From positions 44,007,095-44,071,094 of the forward strand of contig NC_087071.1 in NCBI RefSeq assembly GCF_963678635.1: DNA of 64,000 bases. Direction: 5' to 3'. Shown in pieces: positions 54,791 to 64,000 of the stretch (its first letter is position 1; each line of letters opens with the position of its first letter). Both the position numbers and the translations under genes were made by a program. This stretch comes from Symsagittifera roscoffensis (lineage: Eukaryota; Xenacoelomorpha; Acoela; Convolutidae). The notes beneath the pieces are model-generated. The model made no database searches and was not told the origin of the DNA. It saw nothing but the letters and a program-made list of their open reading frames with translations.

Positions 54791-55126
54791 ATGAATAGCG
54801 AACAATTTCAAAATCTTTTGCAATCCATCGAGAACTCAGATCTACTTTCTGCAATCCCATACAATATTGACCTAATCGGTTTTGGCGAATTCAACGTGAA
54901 TCACATATGCGGAGAGGTGTACTCTGTTTTTTCTAGTGAAGATCCAAAAGTTCTGATCATAATCGCATATTTGTTGGGAAGTGATATTCGCATGATAGTA
55001 ACCTGCCGTTTCGATACATCAGCAGAACTCGCGGACACGATCTCCGAACTCCGATCAAACGCCTATTTCAAACTTGACGACCTCAACTTCTCGGTCATTT
55101 TTGAAACACCATCAACTGCAGCATAG
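54791..55126 (+). CDS. Small sense-strand frame before env, 111 codons
   Basis: It begins MNSEQFQNLLQSIENSDLLS and continues with a FGEFNVNHICGEVYSVFSSE and KVLIIIAYLLGSDIRMIV pattern. It ends eight bases before the likely env ATG at 55134. Size and acidic, strand-rich character resemble the antisense 123-codon frame, but a true relation is unproven. Position suggests co-expression with env from a subgenomic RNA. Confidence 0.5.
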   Translation: MNSEQFQNLLQSIENSDLLSAIPYNIDLIGFGEFNVNHICGEVYSVFSSEDPKVLIIIAYLLGSDIRMIVTCRFDTSAELADTISELRSNAYFKLDDLNFSVIFETPSTAA

Positions 55127-55133
55127 ACAAGTC

Positions 55134-57617
55134 ATGAATTTCTCCGCTGCCGTGACATCTACACTAAACCGAAAAACAAAATACTCAACCGTCAAAGTGA
55201 TGAAACAAGCCATAATCATTTTTGGATTCCTCTATCTCATAAAGATCTCTCAGGCAAGTGAATACGAAGATGCACTCAAAACGGGAATTATTTTCCATAA
55301 AGATAGCCAAATCCTGCTCGCCGAAAAATTTATCAACGCAGAATTTCTCGTCCCATTTCCTAAGTATAGTTTCACCATCCAAGACAACGTGACACAACTT
55401 CTCTCAGTATTGTCTACTAAATGGAAATCAAAGTCAACAGACTGTAGCCTTAACTTCGCAAAACAATTCAACGCCAGCGTGGAATCCTTCAATGTTGATT
55501 GGATACTCCGCAAATTACAGAGTGAAGTTCAATTGGCACAAGACGAGGTCTCCAGTATCAAAGTTGAAACATCTCACTTTCTCTTTAACGAAGCTGAAGA
55601 GAATAGATCAAGGAGAAGGCGAGGGGCACCACTGGCACTAGCCACTCTTGCCGGAGTTGGACTCTTTGGACCAGGAATCCTGATGGACGATTCCTCAAGT
55701 TGTGGTCTACTAGGAATTTTCGGCACCTGCCAAGATAAGAGTCGAGAAAACGCGAAGAACATCAAGGAACTTCATGAATACACGATCAGGTTGACAGAAT
55801 ATGTTGCTGAATACGAAGAACAGGTTAACGAAAAGTTCTTTTTAGTTGCTGACAAACTTTCCGAAGTTAACAATATTCAGAAAGAGATGATCAAGAACCA
55901 ACAAGAGAATTGGAAAGTGATCGAGGACCAGTTCACAGTAATCAAGAACAATTTTGAGATCCTTAGGGACTGTGATCAATATCTATTCTCAAACCAGCAA
56001 CTGAACTTTAACTTCGATACAGCGGCTTCTCTTCTGTCGCTTCTTTACTCAGATGTCAAGAGTTATAGAGCAGCGCTGTACGCTTTCAAAACAAACATAA
56101 TGAATGCCATTCCTACATTGTTGGACAAGCGACTCACGATGTCGTTAGTACCTAGAAATTCACTGATCGCGATTCTCAATTCAGTATATGAAAGCCAGAA
56201 AGACGCAGCAGACAGACTAACACTAGCCATTCCGACAACCGACTTGCATTCCTACTACGATGCAAAACTTCTTCGAGACGTCGTGACGGTCGATGAAGGC
56301 CTACTAATGACTCTGGCGATACCGATGTCATCAAGTCTGACAGTCTTCTCTGTATATCGAGCACATTTGATCCCGATGCCACAACCGGAGCAGAAGGATG
56401 CGATAAAGTGGAAAACTGAAGGAGACTACTTCGCGATTTCGGAGAACGGAATGGAGACATCCGTGCTCACGCGAGAGCAGTACGAAATGTGTCTCGGTTC
56501 ATCTACCTACAGGATTTGCCATCAGACGATGGAAACTCAATTGGGCAGATCATCGTGTCTCGCAAACCTCTTCTGGCCAAATCCAGTAGCAACTCTGACC
56601 GTCTGTGAAACGGAAAAGGTCATACTACCTACTCCAGAAAAGGCCACGAATTTAGGATACGGTATTTGGCTCATTACATCAGCCTCTTCATCTTTTTCTT
56701 TGTGGGAGTACAACCTGAATGAGGTTCACACTCCATCTCGCAAGGAACATCCAGGATGCAACATATGCATCATTACACTAGATTGCAGGACGCAATTAGC
56801 TTCACGGAACATTAAGATTCGACCCGACCTTGGAAGTTGCGACAAGATTCCGGCAAGACGAATCGACGTCAAACTGTCCGACCCATTGAAGCACCTCATG
56901 TCGGAAATTCCGGGGATAGATGAACTACCATATTTCAAATCAAGAACAGACGCGGGGATTAGACTTTTGGAAGAAGTAAAGGCGAAACTTGTAGACAGCC
57001 CGATCGTGACAAACATGGAACAGTTGGATGAAATATCGAAACCAATCGCGCACGGAATGAAACTTCTAAAACCATCGTTTACTGAAAAACTCGAAAGCTA
57101 TTTCCCAATAAAACTTTCACTGACCTTAACCGTAACTGTCTTCATTGGAAGCACGTTGCTTCAATGCCTGTGTACTTACCTCTTCCATAGATTTAAAGCG
57201 GTCAGGGATATAACACCACGATTCCTGAAAACAGCGCATGGTGACATCCGAATAAAGCCCGTAGTAGCAATGGACATCGATGAAAGCGAGAGAGACGAGA
57301 AGACAACCAGACTCATGGAATCGAGAGAGGAATGGCAGAATAAATACACTGTACTGGACGTGATTGATGAAACTGTTTCGGTGCCACAACAACGTAGACA
57401 AATTGATGATGGAATGTTAAATGACGAGGCGAGATCAATGAGAGGCAGCAAAATGGACATGGCAAGATCAAGATCATTCAGTGAAATACCAGGAGATCAA
57501 AGGACAACGTCCAGACACATTAACGGAGAGTTTAAACTGACTCCTAATTCAGGAATTCTAGGCATGAAACCACCATCAGTTGAAATTGGAGCCCAGTATA
57601 CCGAGCAGACGGCCTAA
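55134..57617 (+). CDS. Env: F-type fusion glycoprotein of the LTR element
   Basis: The frame is open from 55074; ATG 55134 just after the preceding small frame is the likely start. Parts: signal peptide (IIIFGFLYLIKISQA, about 55206-55255), a surface part, a furin-like site (RSRRRR) followed by a Gly/Ala/Leu-rich fusion peptide (GAPLALATLAGVGLFG) near 55605-55675, a long heptad-rich region, cysteine-containing ectodomain, one membrane span near 57115-57180 (LTLTVTVFIGSTLLQCLCTY) and a cytoplasmic tail of about 145 residues. This order is that of baculovirus F and errantivirus Env proteins. The frame looks whole. Confidence 0.85.
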   Translation: MNFSAAVTSTLNRKTKYSTVKVMKQAIIIFGFLYLIKISQASEYEDALKTGIIFHKDSQILLAEKFINAEFLVPFPKYSFTIQDNVTQLLSVLSTKWKSKSTDCSLNFAKQFNASVESFNVDWILRKLQSEVQLAQDEVSSIKVETSHFLFNEAEENRSRRRRGAPLALATLAGVGLFGPGILMDDSSSCGLLGIFGTCQDKSRENAKNIKELHEYTIRLTEYVAEYEEQVNEKFFLVADKLSEVNNIQKEMIKNQQENWKVIEDQFTVIKNNFEILRDCDQYLFSNQQLNFNFDTAASLLSLLYSDVKSYRAALYAFKTNIMNAIPTLLDKRLTMSLVPRNSLIAILNSVYESQKDAADRLTLAIPTTDLHSYYDAKLLRDVVTVDEGLLMTLAIPMSSSLTVFSVYRAHLIPMPQPEQKDAIKWKTEGDYFAISENGMETSVLTREQYEMCLGSSTYRICHQTMETQLGRSSCLANLFWPNPVATLTVCETEKVILPTPEKATNLGYGIWLITSASSSFSLWEYNLNEVHTPSRKEHPGCNICIITLDCRTQLASRNIKIRPDLGSCDKIPARRIDVKLSDPLKHLMSEIPGIDELPYFKSRTDAGIRLLEEVKAKLVDSPIVTNMEQLDEISKPIAHGMKLLKPSFTEKLESYFPIKLSLTLTVTVFIGSTLLQCLCTYLFHRFKAVRDITPRFLKTAHGDIRIKPVVAMDIDESERDEKTTRLMESREEWQNKYTVLDVIDETVSVPQQRRQIDDGMLNDEARSMRGSKMDMARSRSFSEIPGDQRTTSRHINGEFKLTPNSGILGMKPPSVEIGAQYTEQTA

Positions 57618-58230
57618 CCGTTAGGGAAAACTGAGACAAGAGCAAGTTTCCATTACAATTTTCATTAACTGAAACCTGAGTAAAATCACTCAATTGATCA
57701 AATCATAAATGACTGACCCTAATGACTCTCATGGTGGCTTAATGAAGAATCAAACTCATAATGGCTGAAATCTTTAACATATTTGCGCAGAACCTAAGTT
57801 CTGATACTTTTTTTCATTTAATTACAACTTATAAAGTGTTATAATCTGTTAATTTCAATGAGTGTATACTCGCTTTATATTGATTAATAAATAAAATGTA
57901 TTTGTTCCCAAGTTAAATCCTTACAGTTTAACTCCACGTATTTTGATTATTTTAAAATTAGCGTTAAAATTGATTTAAATTTAGTGAAATTGAATTGTAC
58001 CGTATAACTGTTGCTAAATTTATTGCGAAGTAAATTATTGAATTAAAAGCGATTTGATGCACATTTAAATTACTATGATTTATAGTTTTGACGTAGCAGT
58101 TTTCTTTTGAAATGCAGCTAAACGAAGTAGACTAAAGTTTCGCTTAAAATTTTACCCATTTTATTCATTTGAAATTCTTACCTCAGTGCTAATTCCAATC
58201 AATGCGTAAAATTTATGTAAAAACAGGTTA
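57618..58230 (+). other. Region between env and 3' LTR
   Basis: Untranslated and AT-rich. No convincing polypurine tract directly before the LTR; the nearest is GTAAAAACAGG at 58217-58227. Confidence 0.5.
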
Positions 58231-58567
58231 TGTGACACCTCTAAAGTGATGTCATTGATAGCCATGAAATTATTGCCATATTAGAAAATGTATAATGTTA
58301 AATATTAAAATCTCAAGCATGCAGTTGAATAACTTATTATTGACACAATGTAAATAGTGTGTTCAGAATTGGGGAGGATGCGATAGTTAGTCTAAAAAAC
58401 AGTCAGAAAGAGAAATTGAATAAAACTAACCAAAAAGCTAAATTGTTAGTGAGCTGAAGATTAGGGAGAGATTCATGCTGTCGGGGCCCAAGCGTCCGTG
58501 ATAAGATACTGCAACAATAACATCTAGAAAGAACATGCAAATAGAGACCAACAAGCAGTGTGTCATA
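58231..58567 (+). repeat. 3' LTR
   Basis: 337 bp, identical by eye to 42737-43073, AATAAA at 58419-58424. Followed by CTTATCTAATT; the 5' flank ends TACTTAT. Confidence 0.9.
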
Positions 58568-58599
58568 CTTATCTAATTACACATGCGAGTTTGCAAGCT

Positions 58600-58810
58600 T
58601 GTTTTAACTAGTCCACTTTTTTCCAAATAGGATAAAATAGTGTTTTGTTCGTAAACAGTTTTGTAGCATAATATGGGCAGTTTGATAGCATGTGTTCTGC
58701 TTTTTATTAGTGGCTAGTATTTTGTTGCTTTATGCTTTAGTAGCAAAGTTACGTATAGCAGGCATTTTGGATGCGCGAGGGCTCTGGTTCTAATCCCGTT
58801 GCGAGCTTTT
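58600..58810 (+). repeat. tRNA-derived SINE-like element, copy 5 (partial)
   Basis: Shares GTTTGATAGCATGTGTTCTG and TTAGTGGCTAGTATTTTG with copies 2 and 3. Box A is near 58738-58752 (TAGTAGCAAAGTTACG) and box B at 58783-58793 (GGTTCTAATCC). It is the DNA immediately beside the LTR element insertion point. Confidence 0.55.
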
Positions 58811-60100
58811 TTTTCAATTCACATAGATAATATTTTCTTGCTTTTTTATAATTTGTTAAAAGCAGCTACTTCTTGGCATTTTCTAGCTGTTTCCGAAGTA
58901 AAGCCCCTAAAATTTATATTCGATTGGAAGAGTAGTTGCATCTTTCAGGTGAGTTTCGATGAAGTTCTGGATAGTTTCCTGTTAGAGCTCTGAACCGTGT
59001 AACTGTACATTAGTGAGTTTTCTGAAATTGAGTATGGAATTTTTGAATTAATTGGAAATTTTTTGGACAAAGTTTGAAAATTGAGTTTAAAAAAATCTTT
59101 CATTTTTGAATTCTTCTCTTATTAATTGAACTTGTAGTGTACTTCTTTCCAGTATTTGTCTAAATTAGAGTAAATTTTGAATGGATGAAAAGGTAATTTA
59201 CTCGTTTGAGTTTCGTCTATACTTTTTGCATATCGTTAAAAATTTTTAGAGGAAAACTTGGCTCTTCCACTCCCCCTCCCCCCTACATTTCAAATGATCC
59301 TTTTTCATAGTTGATTTAAGTGTTGTACTGGTTAAATGCTACGATGTGAAGTATGAAGAACAAAGAGTCAGTATGGTTACCATTCAAGTTGCAATTGCCT
59401 TATGACAATATTGAAACAGTTTCTAAATAATTAAACTCAAATGAAGGCTGGAAAAGAGCCGAAAACTTTATCCAGGTAGTCTTTTGAAATTAGAATTCAA
59501 TGCAAGCGTTTAGTTTTCTAAGATGAAATCAAGGGACTTGAAAGAAGTGTGCGAGTCTCAATGATTAAAACTACTGTAAATTTTTGAATATCTGAAAACT
59601 AGTAAATTTTTGAATATTTCTTCAACTTTACCGCACCAAAAATTTACCGCACCAGCTTGAAGTTATTCAGACTGAACACTGTGCAGTCTGAACAGATTTT
59701 GTTTTTTCTACTTGTAACTTTTTTCCTTCTCTCTAACATTTTCGGTACTTCCAATGGAAGCAGTTTGGTTTCTTGGCTCCAGGGTAGCACTCATCAGTGC
59801 AGTCGCACAGAAAGAGCACGACCATGTTTAAACACAACCCACGACAGCTAGATCTGAAATATACACTACTTTTTTTGTCAAATTAATTTAATTATTGTTT
59901 TGGCTGAAACAGTATTATTTCGAAGAGGTTGCGAATCGACGATTAAAAAACATTCGAAGATTGAATGAAGTTCGTTCTCTCATCTAAGCATTTTGACACA
60001 TGACTAAGCATTTATGAAATGTTATCTCACCATAATAGAAAGCTTGTTGTTGAAACATCGCAAATAAGTATACCCGAGCATAGTGAACATCGAACCGCCA
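58811..60100 (+). other. UGDH intron 4 after the LTR element, nothing firm
   Basis: AT-rich. A plus-strand 64-codon frame at 59657-59851 has a hydrophobic signal-like start (ILFFLLVTFFLLSNIF) and a short cysteine-containing rest, but is not otherwise supported. Confidence 0.4.
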
Positions 60101-60104
60101 ACCT

Positions 60105-61250
60105 CTTGATGAGGTAGCGGTGGATCTAAGATTTTCTCGTGGGGGTTTTTGAGGAAAAAAAATGAAAATTATATAAAATATTAAAATTATTATAACTTCT
60201 CAAAAGTCGGCCGGCGAAATGGGTGTCGTAAAAAAGAACAAAGGGAGAACTTTGGGTTGCAAAGTGTTCAAACACCAGGCCCTGGTTTTTAGTTCAATAA
60301 TTATTTTTCGTAGTTAACTAACTATTACAGAAAATGCAGGGAAAAAACTAATCAGAGAGATGCGCTTTATTTTATTTACTTCTGTTAAAACTCTCCAGAA
60401 AACGACAGTATTTAATAGTTATTTGCTAACTTGAATATTATACGCCATCTTCTTCAAGGTATGTGCTCTTATAGTGGCTGAGTTGGTCAGATGCTGTAAA
60501 TTACAAAACTGACAATTTGGAATTCCCGAAATGTTACCACAAATGAAATACCCCTGTTGTCTCTCGTACCAAAACGGTCTTTAGGAGAAGCGGTTCAGTC
60601 TGTTGCCGAATTACTGGAACATTCTGCTACTACATTTTATCAATTACATTCTATAGTTTTTTGGCTCATGTTTAATCTAAAAACTACCAATGGGTGGACA
60701 GTCCTTAAATTTGAACGGGCAAGGGCCTTAAGTGATTTTTGTAAAATTTAACGAGTTGGTCGGCCAAAAATGCATGTCAAAAATAGGAACAAAGATGGTG
60801 GCTTTTGGGTGCTGAGGGGTCGAATTTCTAAAAATTTATCAATAAATCCGTCATGCGCGGATCTAGGAATTCTCTCGATGGGGGGGGGTTCGGATTTTTA
60901 ATTTTTTTATGTCGACCAAATTGATTTGCTGAGCTCTCCGCAACCACTATAAAGACTCTAATTTAAACAAATTTTCAGCGCCGTAGGCAAATTTTTGGAA
61001 AAGGGTTAAAAAGGTGTTTTTAGGCACTTTTTGGAAAATTTCGACCAAAAATCGCGTTTTTTCGGCGCGCGCTCCCCCCTCAAAATTAGAATATATTGGC
61101 GCCCAAGGCGCCTTTAGAAAAATTTTAAGATCAGTCAGCCAAAACTGGTTATTTCAAAATAGTACAAAGGGGGGACCCTTTGGGTCGGCAGGGGGTCGAA
61201 TCCCTGAGAGGGAGGTGTCCGCCCCCCCCTAAATCCGCTACTGGTAGATG
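60105..61250. mobile_element. MITE-like DNA-transposon remnants with GCGGATCTAG / CCTAAATCCGC ends
   Basis: The left-end type AGCGGTGGATCTAAGATTTT with a G-run occurs at 60115, and GCGCGGATCTAGGAATTCTC with a G-run at 60855. A right-end type CCGCCCCCCCCTAAATCCGC is at 61220-61239. Blocks about CGGCC(A/G)GCGAAATGG, ACAAAG and GGGTCGAAT repeat in between. It looks like two related non-autonomous elements, one within or against the other. A tRNA-like box pair at 60474-60535 (TGGCTGAGTTGGTCAGATGC) is a further relic inside. No transposase frame. Confidence 0.5.
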
Positions 61251-61303
61251 TTTCATCGAGCATGGAAATATTGTGCAATCCGTTCATAATTCCCCACTCC
61301 TGA

Positions 61304-61515
61304 ATTTACCTGTTTGAAACTCGTTTTTCTGCGGCTACATTATCACTGTAAGCATCACAATCTGAGTTTAAATTACATTCTTTAAATGGAATAGAGATTT
61401 GGTCTTCAATCTGATTGTTTCTATATCGTAAAATATCAGCTTCCGTTCTAGGCATGCTGAATATAATGTAAACAAAAGATAAAAGCAAGAAAAAATGATG
61501 CAAATTTGTCTTCAT
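61304..61515 (-). CDS. Candidate first exon of a secreted protein
   Basis: The minus-strand ATG at 61515 opens MKTNLHHFFLLLSFVYIIFS, a typical signal peptide, then a mature part with an acidic CNLNSDCDAYSD stretch. The frame reaches a good donor (AACAG/GTAAAT). It is antisense in UGDH intron 4. No partner exon was recognised downstream; it may be a nested gene or a relic. Confidence 0.35.
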
Positions 61516-61991
61516 TTTAATAATAATATTTTTAAAAATTCAATGTAGCTGGAAATTAAATTAAGGTTGATTAGAACTGGAGCAATTAATTTTATTAACC
61601 TCAATGAAATAAACTTTAATTTAATAATTGGCATTTACGGTTTAGCAAATAAAGCTACAATTTCAGCATCAAAAATCAAATAGCTTTGAAAGACCAATAA
61701 GGCCATTCGGATGATTCTATTTTTGTGCTATAAGCAGTTTTAATTTTCAGTACATTTCCATTTATTAGGCACCATTGTTGAAGTGTGATTGAACGAAATT
61801 TATGGCTGTTTTACTTGTGATTTTTTTCCATTCAATTCAAACTCCGAAAGTGCAAATGACTCCAAAAAACATGAATGGCTTTTAGGTTTAAAAATGGACA
61901 AATATAAGTCAAATAAAAAAGTTTAGCTGATGATTCATTTTCTCAAATTGGGTTAAGTTGATTAAAAACTGTCAATCATAAAAGATCTTAA

Positions 61992-62213
61992 ATTTCAAAG
62001 AGCTTTAAGGCTAGATATTTTTTCTGAACATTTTTTCAAAAAATATTAGGTCACTCGAGTTCATTGACAGTTTCGGTTGGCGACGAGTTTCAAAGAGCTT
62101 TAATTCTTCCTGATAAAACTCATCGCCAACAGAAAATGTCAATGAACTCGATTACCCTAATATTTTTTGAAAAAGTTTCAGAAAAAATATCTAGCCTTAA
62201 AGCTCTTTGAAAT
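61992..62213. repeat. Long foldback element (inverted repeat, arms about 100 bp)
   Basis: The left arm (61992-62090) begins ATTTCAAAGAGCTTTAAGGC; the right arm (62113-62213) is its near-perfect complement, ending GCCTTAAAGCTCTTTGAAAT. The spacer is about 22 bases. Arms match over almost their whole length, so it is young or under repair. It lies in UGDH intron 4, 440 bases before exon 5. Confidence 0.85.
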
Positions 62214-62434
62214 TGAAAAATTGTCCTTGGCGATTTATCTACAAGGAAAAAGGCCAAGTTACGAGCTGTTCAGTTCTTCACGGAGAACCGTTGTTGTGCC
62301 CTTGCTTAGGATTTACATGCATTTTTTAGGTTTTTTTTCTGGTCTGGGTAATGTTGCCTCACCCTCAAGCAACAAGCAGGCGATGCTACTTTCATCATGA
62401 AAACTTCTAGGGAGCCATTTATTTCAATTGTGCA

Positions 62435-62630
62435 GTACCGGTGGTGATGCGGTTACGTCTCCACCTATCAATCGAAAGGTCGAATGTTCGAGGCCCACCA
62501 TGATCTGTGCTCGTTGCTTGATGGTGAAGCAGGGGCACAACAAAAGTTCTCCGTGATGAGCTGTACAGCTCGTATGCTGGTCCTATCCCTAGTGGATAAA
62601 GGGTCTTTATCCACTACCAATCATTACCAG
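62435..62630 (+). repeat. tRNA-derived SINE directly upstream of UGDH exon 5
   Basis: GGTGGTGATGCGGTTACGTC (box A type) and GGTCGAATGTTCGAGGCCC (box B), followed by a tRNA-unrelated body (GGGGCACAACAAAAGTTCTC, GAGCTGTACAGCTCGTATGC). The head GGTGG pairs with CCACC. The element ends about 20-25 bases before the exon 5 acceptor, so it may supply the branch point region. Confidence 0.6.
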
Positions 62631-62652
62631 TATCGTTTGGTTTGTGATCTAG

Positions 62653-62853
62653 GTGCTATCCAACCCAGAGTTCCTAGCCGAAGGCACAGCCATAGCAGAT
62701 CTGCTCAATCCAGACAGGGTGCTCATAGGAGGGGAGGAACAGACGAAAGAGGGAAGACAGGCGATTGATACGCTGGCCTGGATTTACACTCATTGGATAC
62801 CACCGGAGAGGATTATTAAGACGAACACTTGGTCCTCAGAGCTGTCTAAATTG
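62653..62853 (+). CDS. UDP-glucose 6-dehydrogenase, coding exon 5
   Basis: 67 codons, phase 0 at both ends (GTGATCTAG acceptor, TTG/GTGAGT donor). It encodes [39 protein letters not shown] and [11 protein letters not shown]. The lysine of SSELSKL corresponds by alignment to the catalytic Lys220 of human UGDH. The catalytic cysteine segment (FGGSCFQKD) would be in later exons outside the window. Confidence 0.95.
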
Positions 62854-64000
62854 GTGAGTCGTATTTTCTAATACAGAATAACGTTGCATGAATATGAATA
62901 TGTACGATTGTTGACTTGTAGATCGTTAGGAATTCACCCTTTCGTCGCAATGGAGGATACCCACAATGTTGCTATTTAACGTCTATTTGGGCTGTGTTGA
63001 CTCAAAAAATGCTCCCCAAATGCGTCATTTATATTAGTTTGATGCCTTAACTTTAAGGTTATAAACGTTCTGGGAGAAGCGGTTCAATGTTTCATCGAAA
63101 ACATCTCATTTCTTCTGGAGTATGATCTAATGTAAAGACAAGTAGACTTAAATAAGAATCAGTTAATCGAGGTGGAGAAATTTGTCTGGGTTATTGGTAT
63201 CGACAATACGTGATTACAAAATGAGTCGACATGACCAAAATTTAATACATTCTTGCTTAATTTGTTCTGTTTAACGTGGTTTGGAGTCTTCTTCTAGAAT
63301 ATTTGGTATAGAGTGGTTTTAACGGTAATTATTATTTTTTTGTTTTTAACTGTAAAAGAACGAAGTGAGTTTTACGTATATAGGTTTTGATGATTTTTTT
63401 TTTCAGGAAAAAGTCGTTAAGTTTGATCACATTGAAATTTCATTTTTAGCGATTTGATTTCTTTTTTTTCTCAATAATTAAGTTTTTTTTTCGATTTCCT
63501 TGTTCTTTTACACCTTTCCAGCTGTGTGTTGGCTATATTATTTGATCAACAAAAAGAACACCTATTGGAATCAAACGCTAATGCCATATTACAGCTATAG
63601 ATCAGAAAGTAATTTATTTTAAAACCATTCTGAACGTGAAATATTTCAATTTTTGTTTTATTTTCACGTTTTTCCAGCGTAAATTCACAAAGAAAAGTTT
63701 AATTTTTTTTGCTCGTAAAATGACATCAATTATCTATTTTTGTTTATACGACGTTGCTGAAACGTCGATAGAGCTGTGGCGAACTATGCCGATTTGGTAT
63801 ACCTCAAGGAAAGCTCGTAAAGAATTAAGTTTGATTTCATATTGAAACCCTATTGGTCGATATTCGAAATTAAAGAAACTGTTTCACTGTCAAGATACTG
63901 AGTTTCGCCTGATAGATTTTTCTTATTTCCGGCCGGATAGGTTCCAGCAACTTCTTAGCCCAGTACCAATCCTAATCTTACTCTTTTATTTTCTAGTCTC
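62854..64000 (+). other. UGDH intron 5
   Basis: AT-rich, no other gene seen. A TTTTATTTTCTAG acceptor-like site ends at 63996, leaving only four bases (TCTC). A serine codon there would fit a SKL-S-ANAF junction, so exon 6 may start at 63997; this cannot be decided here. Confidence 0.5.

Larger units (their letters stand above)
42737..58567 (+). mobile_element. LTR retroelement, Ty3/gypsy (Metaviridae), env-bearing, 15.8 kb, looks whole
   Basis: The order is LTR, leader, gag, pol (protease, reverse transcriptase, RNase H, integrase, linker, macrodomain), an accessory region with antisense genes, env, LTR. The two LTRs are of equal length (337 bp) and identical as far as I can read, so the insertion is very recent. 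CTTAT lies on both outer sides; TACTTAT if the LTR is taken to end at CA. I see no obvious break in gag, pol or env. It is far longer than a usual 7-9 kb errantivirus-like element; the surplus is the macrodomain part and the 4.5 kb between pol and env. It sits in UGDH intron 4 in the host gene's sense orientation. Confidence 0.92.

Overview
The window is nuclear DNA from an AT-rich, intron-rich invertebrate animal whose phylum I cannot fix. Host genes have standard GT-AG introns of hundreds of bases to many kb, filled with SINE-like repeats, a decayed LINE, foldback elements and degenerate tandem arrays. The recognisable host genes (sphingosine kinase, UDP-glucose 6-dehydrogenase) are of metazoan type. 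An envelope-bearing Ty3/gypsy-type element also points to an animal.

Layout. (1) 1-10.7 kb: minus-strand internal exons of a sphingosine-kinase-like gene. The order of transcription is 10640-10501 or an alternative homologous exon at 4731-4608, then 1936-1780, then 1298-1124; both ends lie outside the window or were not found. The introns hold degenerate tandem repeats. (2) 11.4-15.3 kb: a plus-strand gene for a NERD-nuclease/UvrD-type SF1 helicase, with one small upstream exon and one large exon. (3) 15.3-32.4 kb: repeat-dominated DNA with tRNA-derived SINEs, a decayed minus-strand CR1/Jockey-like LINE (about 18.0-21.2 kb) and an unexplained GC- and purine-enriched block (about 29.3-30.9 kb). 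(4) 32.48 kb to the end: the first five coding exons of UGDH on the plus strand, with very long introns.

The most striking object is in UGDH intron 4: a 15.8-kb LTR retroelement (42737-58567) in the same orientation as UGDH. Its two 337-bp LTRs look identical by eye and target-site duplication is visible. Gag, pol and env frames look whole, so it is probably a very recent insertion. Pol ends in a TARG1/OARD1-like macrodomain (predicted ADP-ribosyl hydrolase) after the integrase and a proline-rich linker. Between pol and env lies about 4.5 kb of accessory DNA. On the antisense strand it holds an intron-containing gene with an integrase-type H2C2 zinc-binding segment and an OTU-protease-like segment, a small membrane-protein-like frame and a 123-residue acidic protein frame. 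On the sense strand it holds a 111-residue frame directly before env.

Inference: a macrodomain that would remove ADP-ribose and an OTU-like fold that would remove ubiquitin are both enzyme types that RNA viruses use against host defence. The element may therefore carry a counter-defence cargo, with the antisense gene able to keep introns because the genomic RNA is transcribed from the other strand. Gene identities come from reading motifs; no database search was possible.
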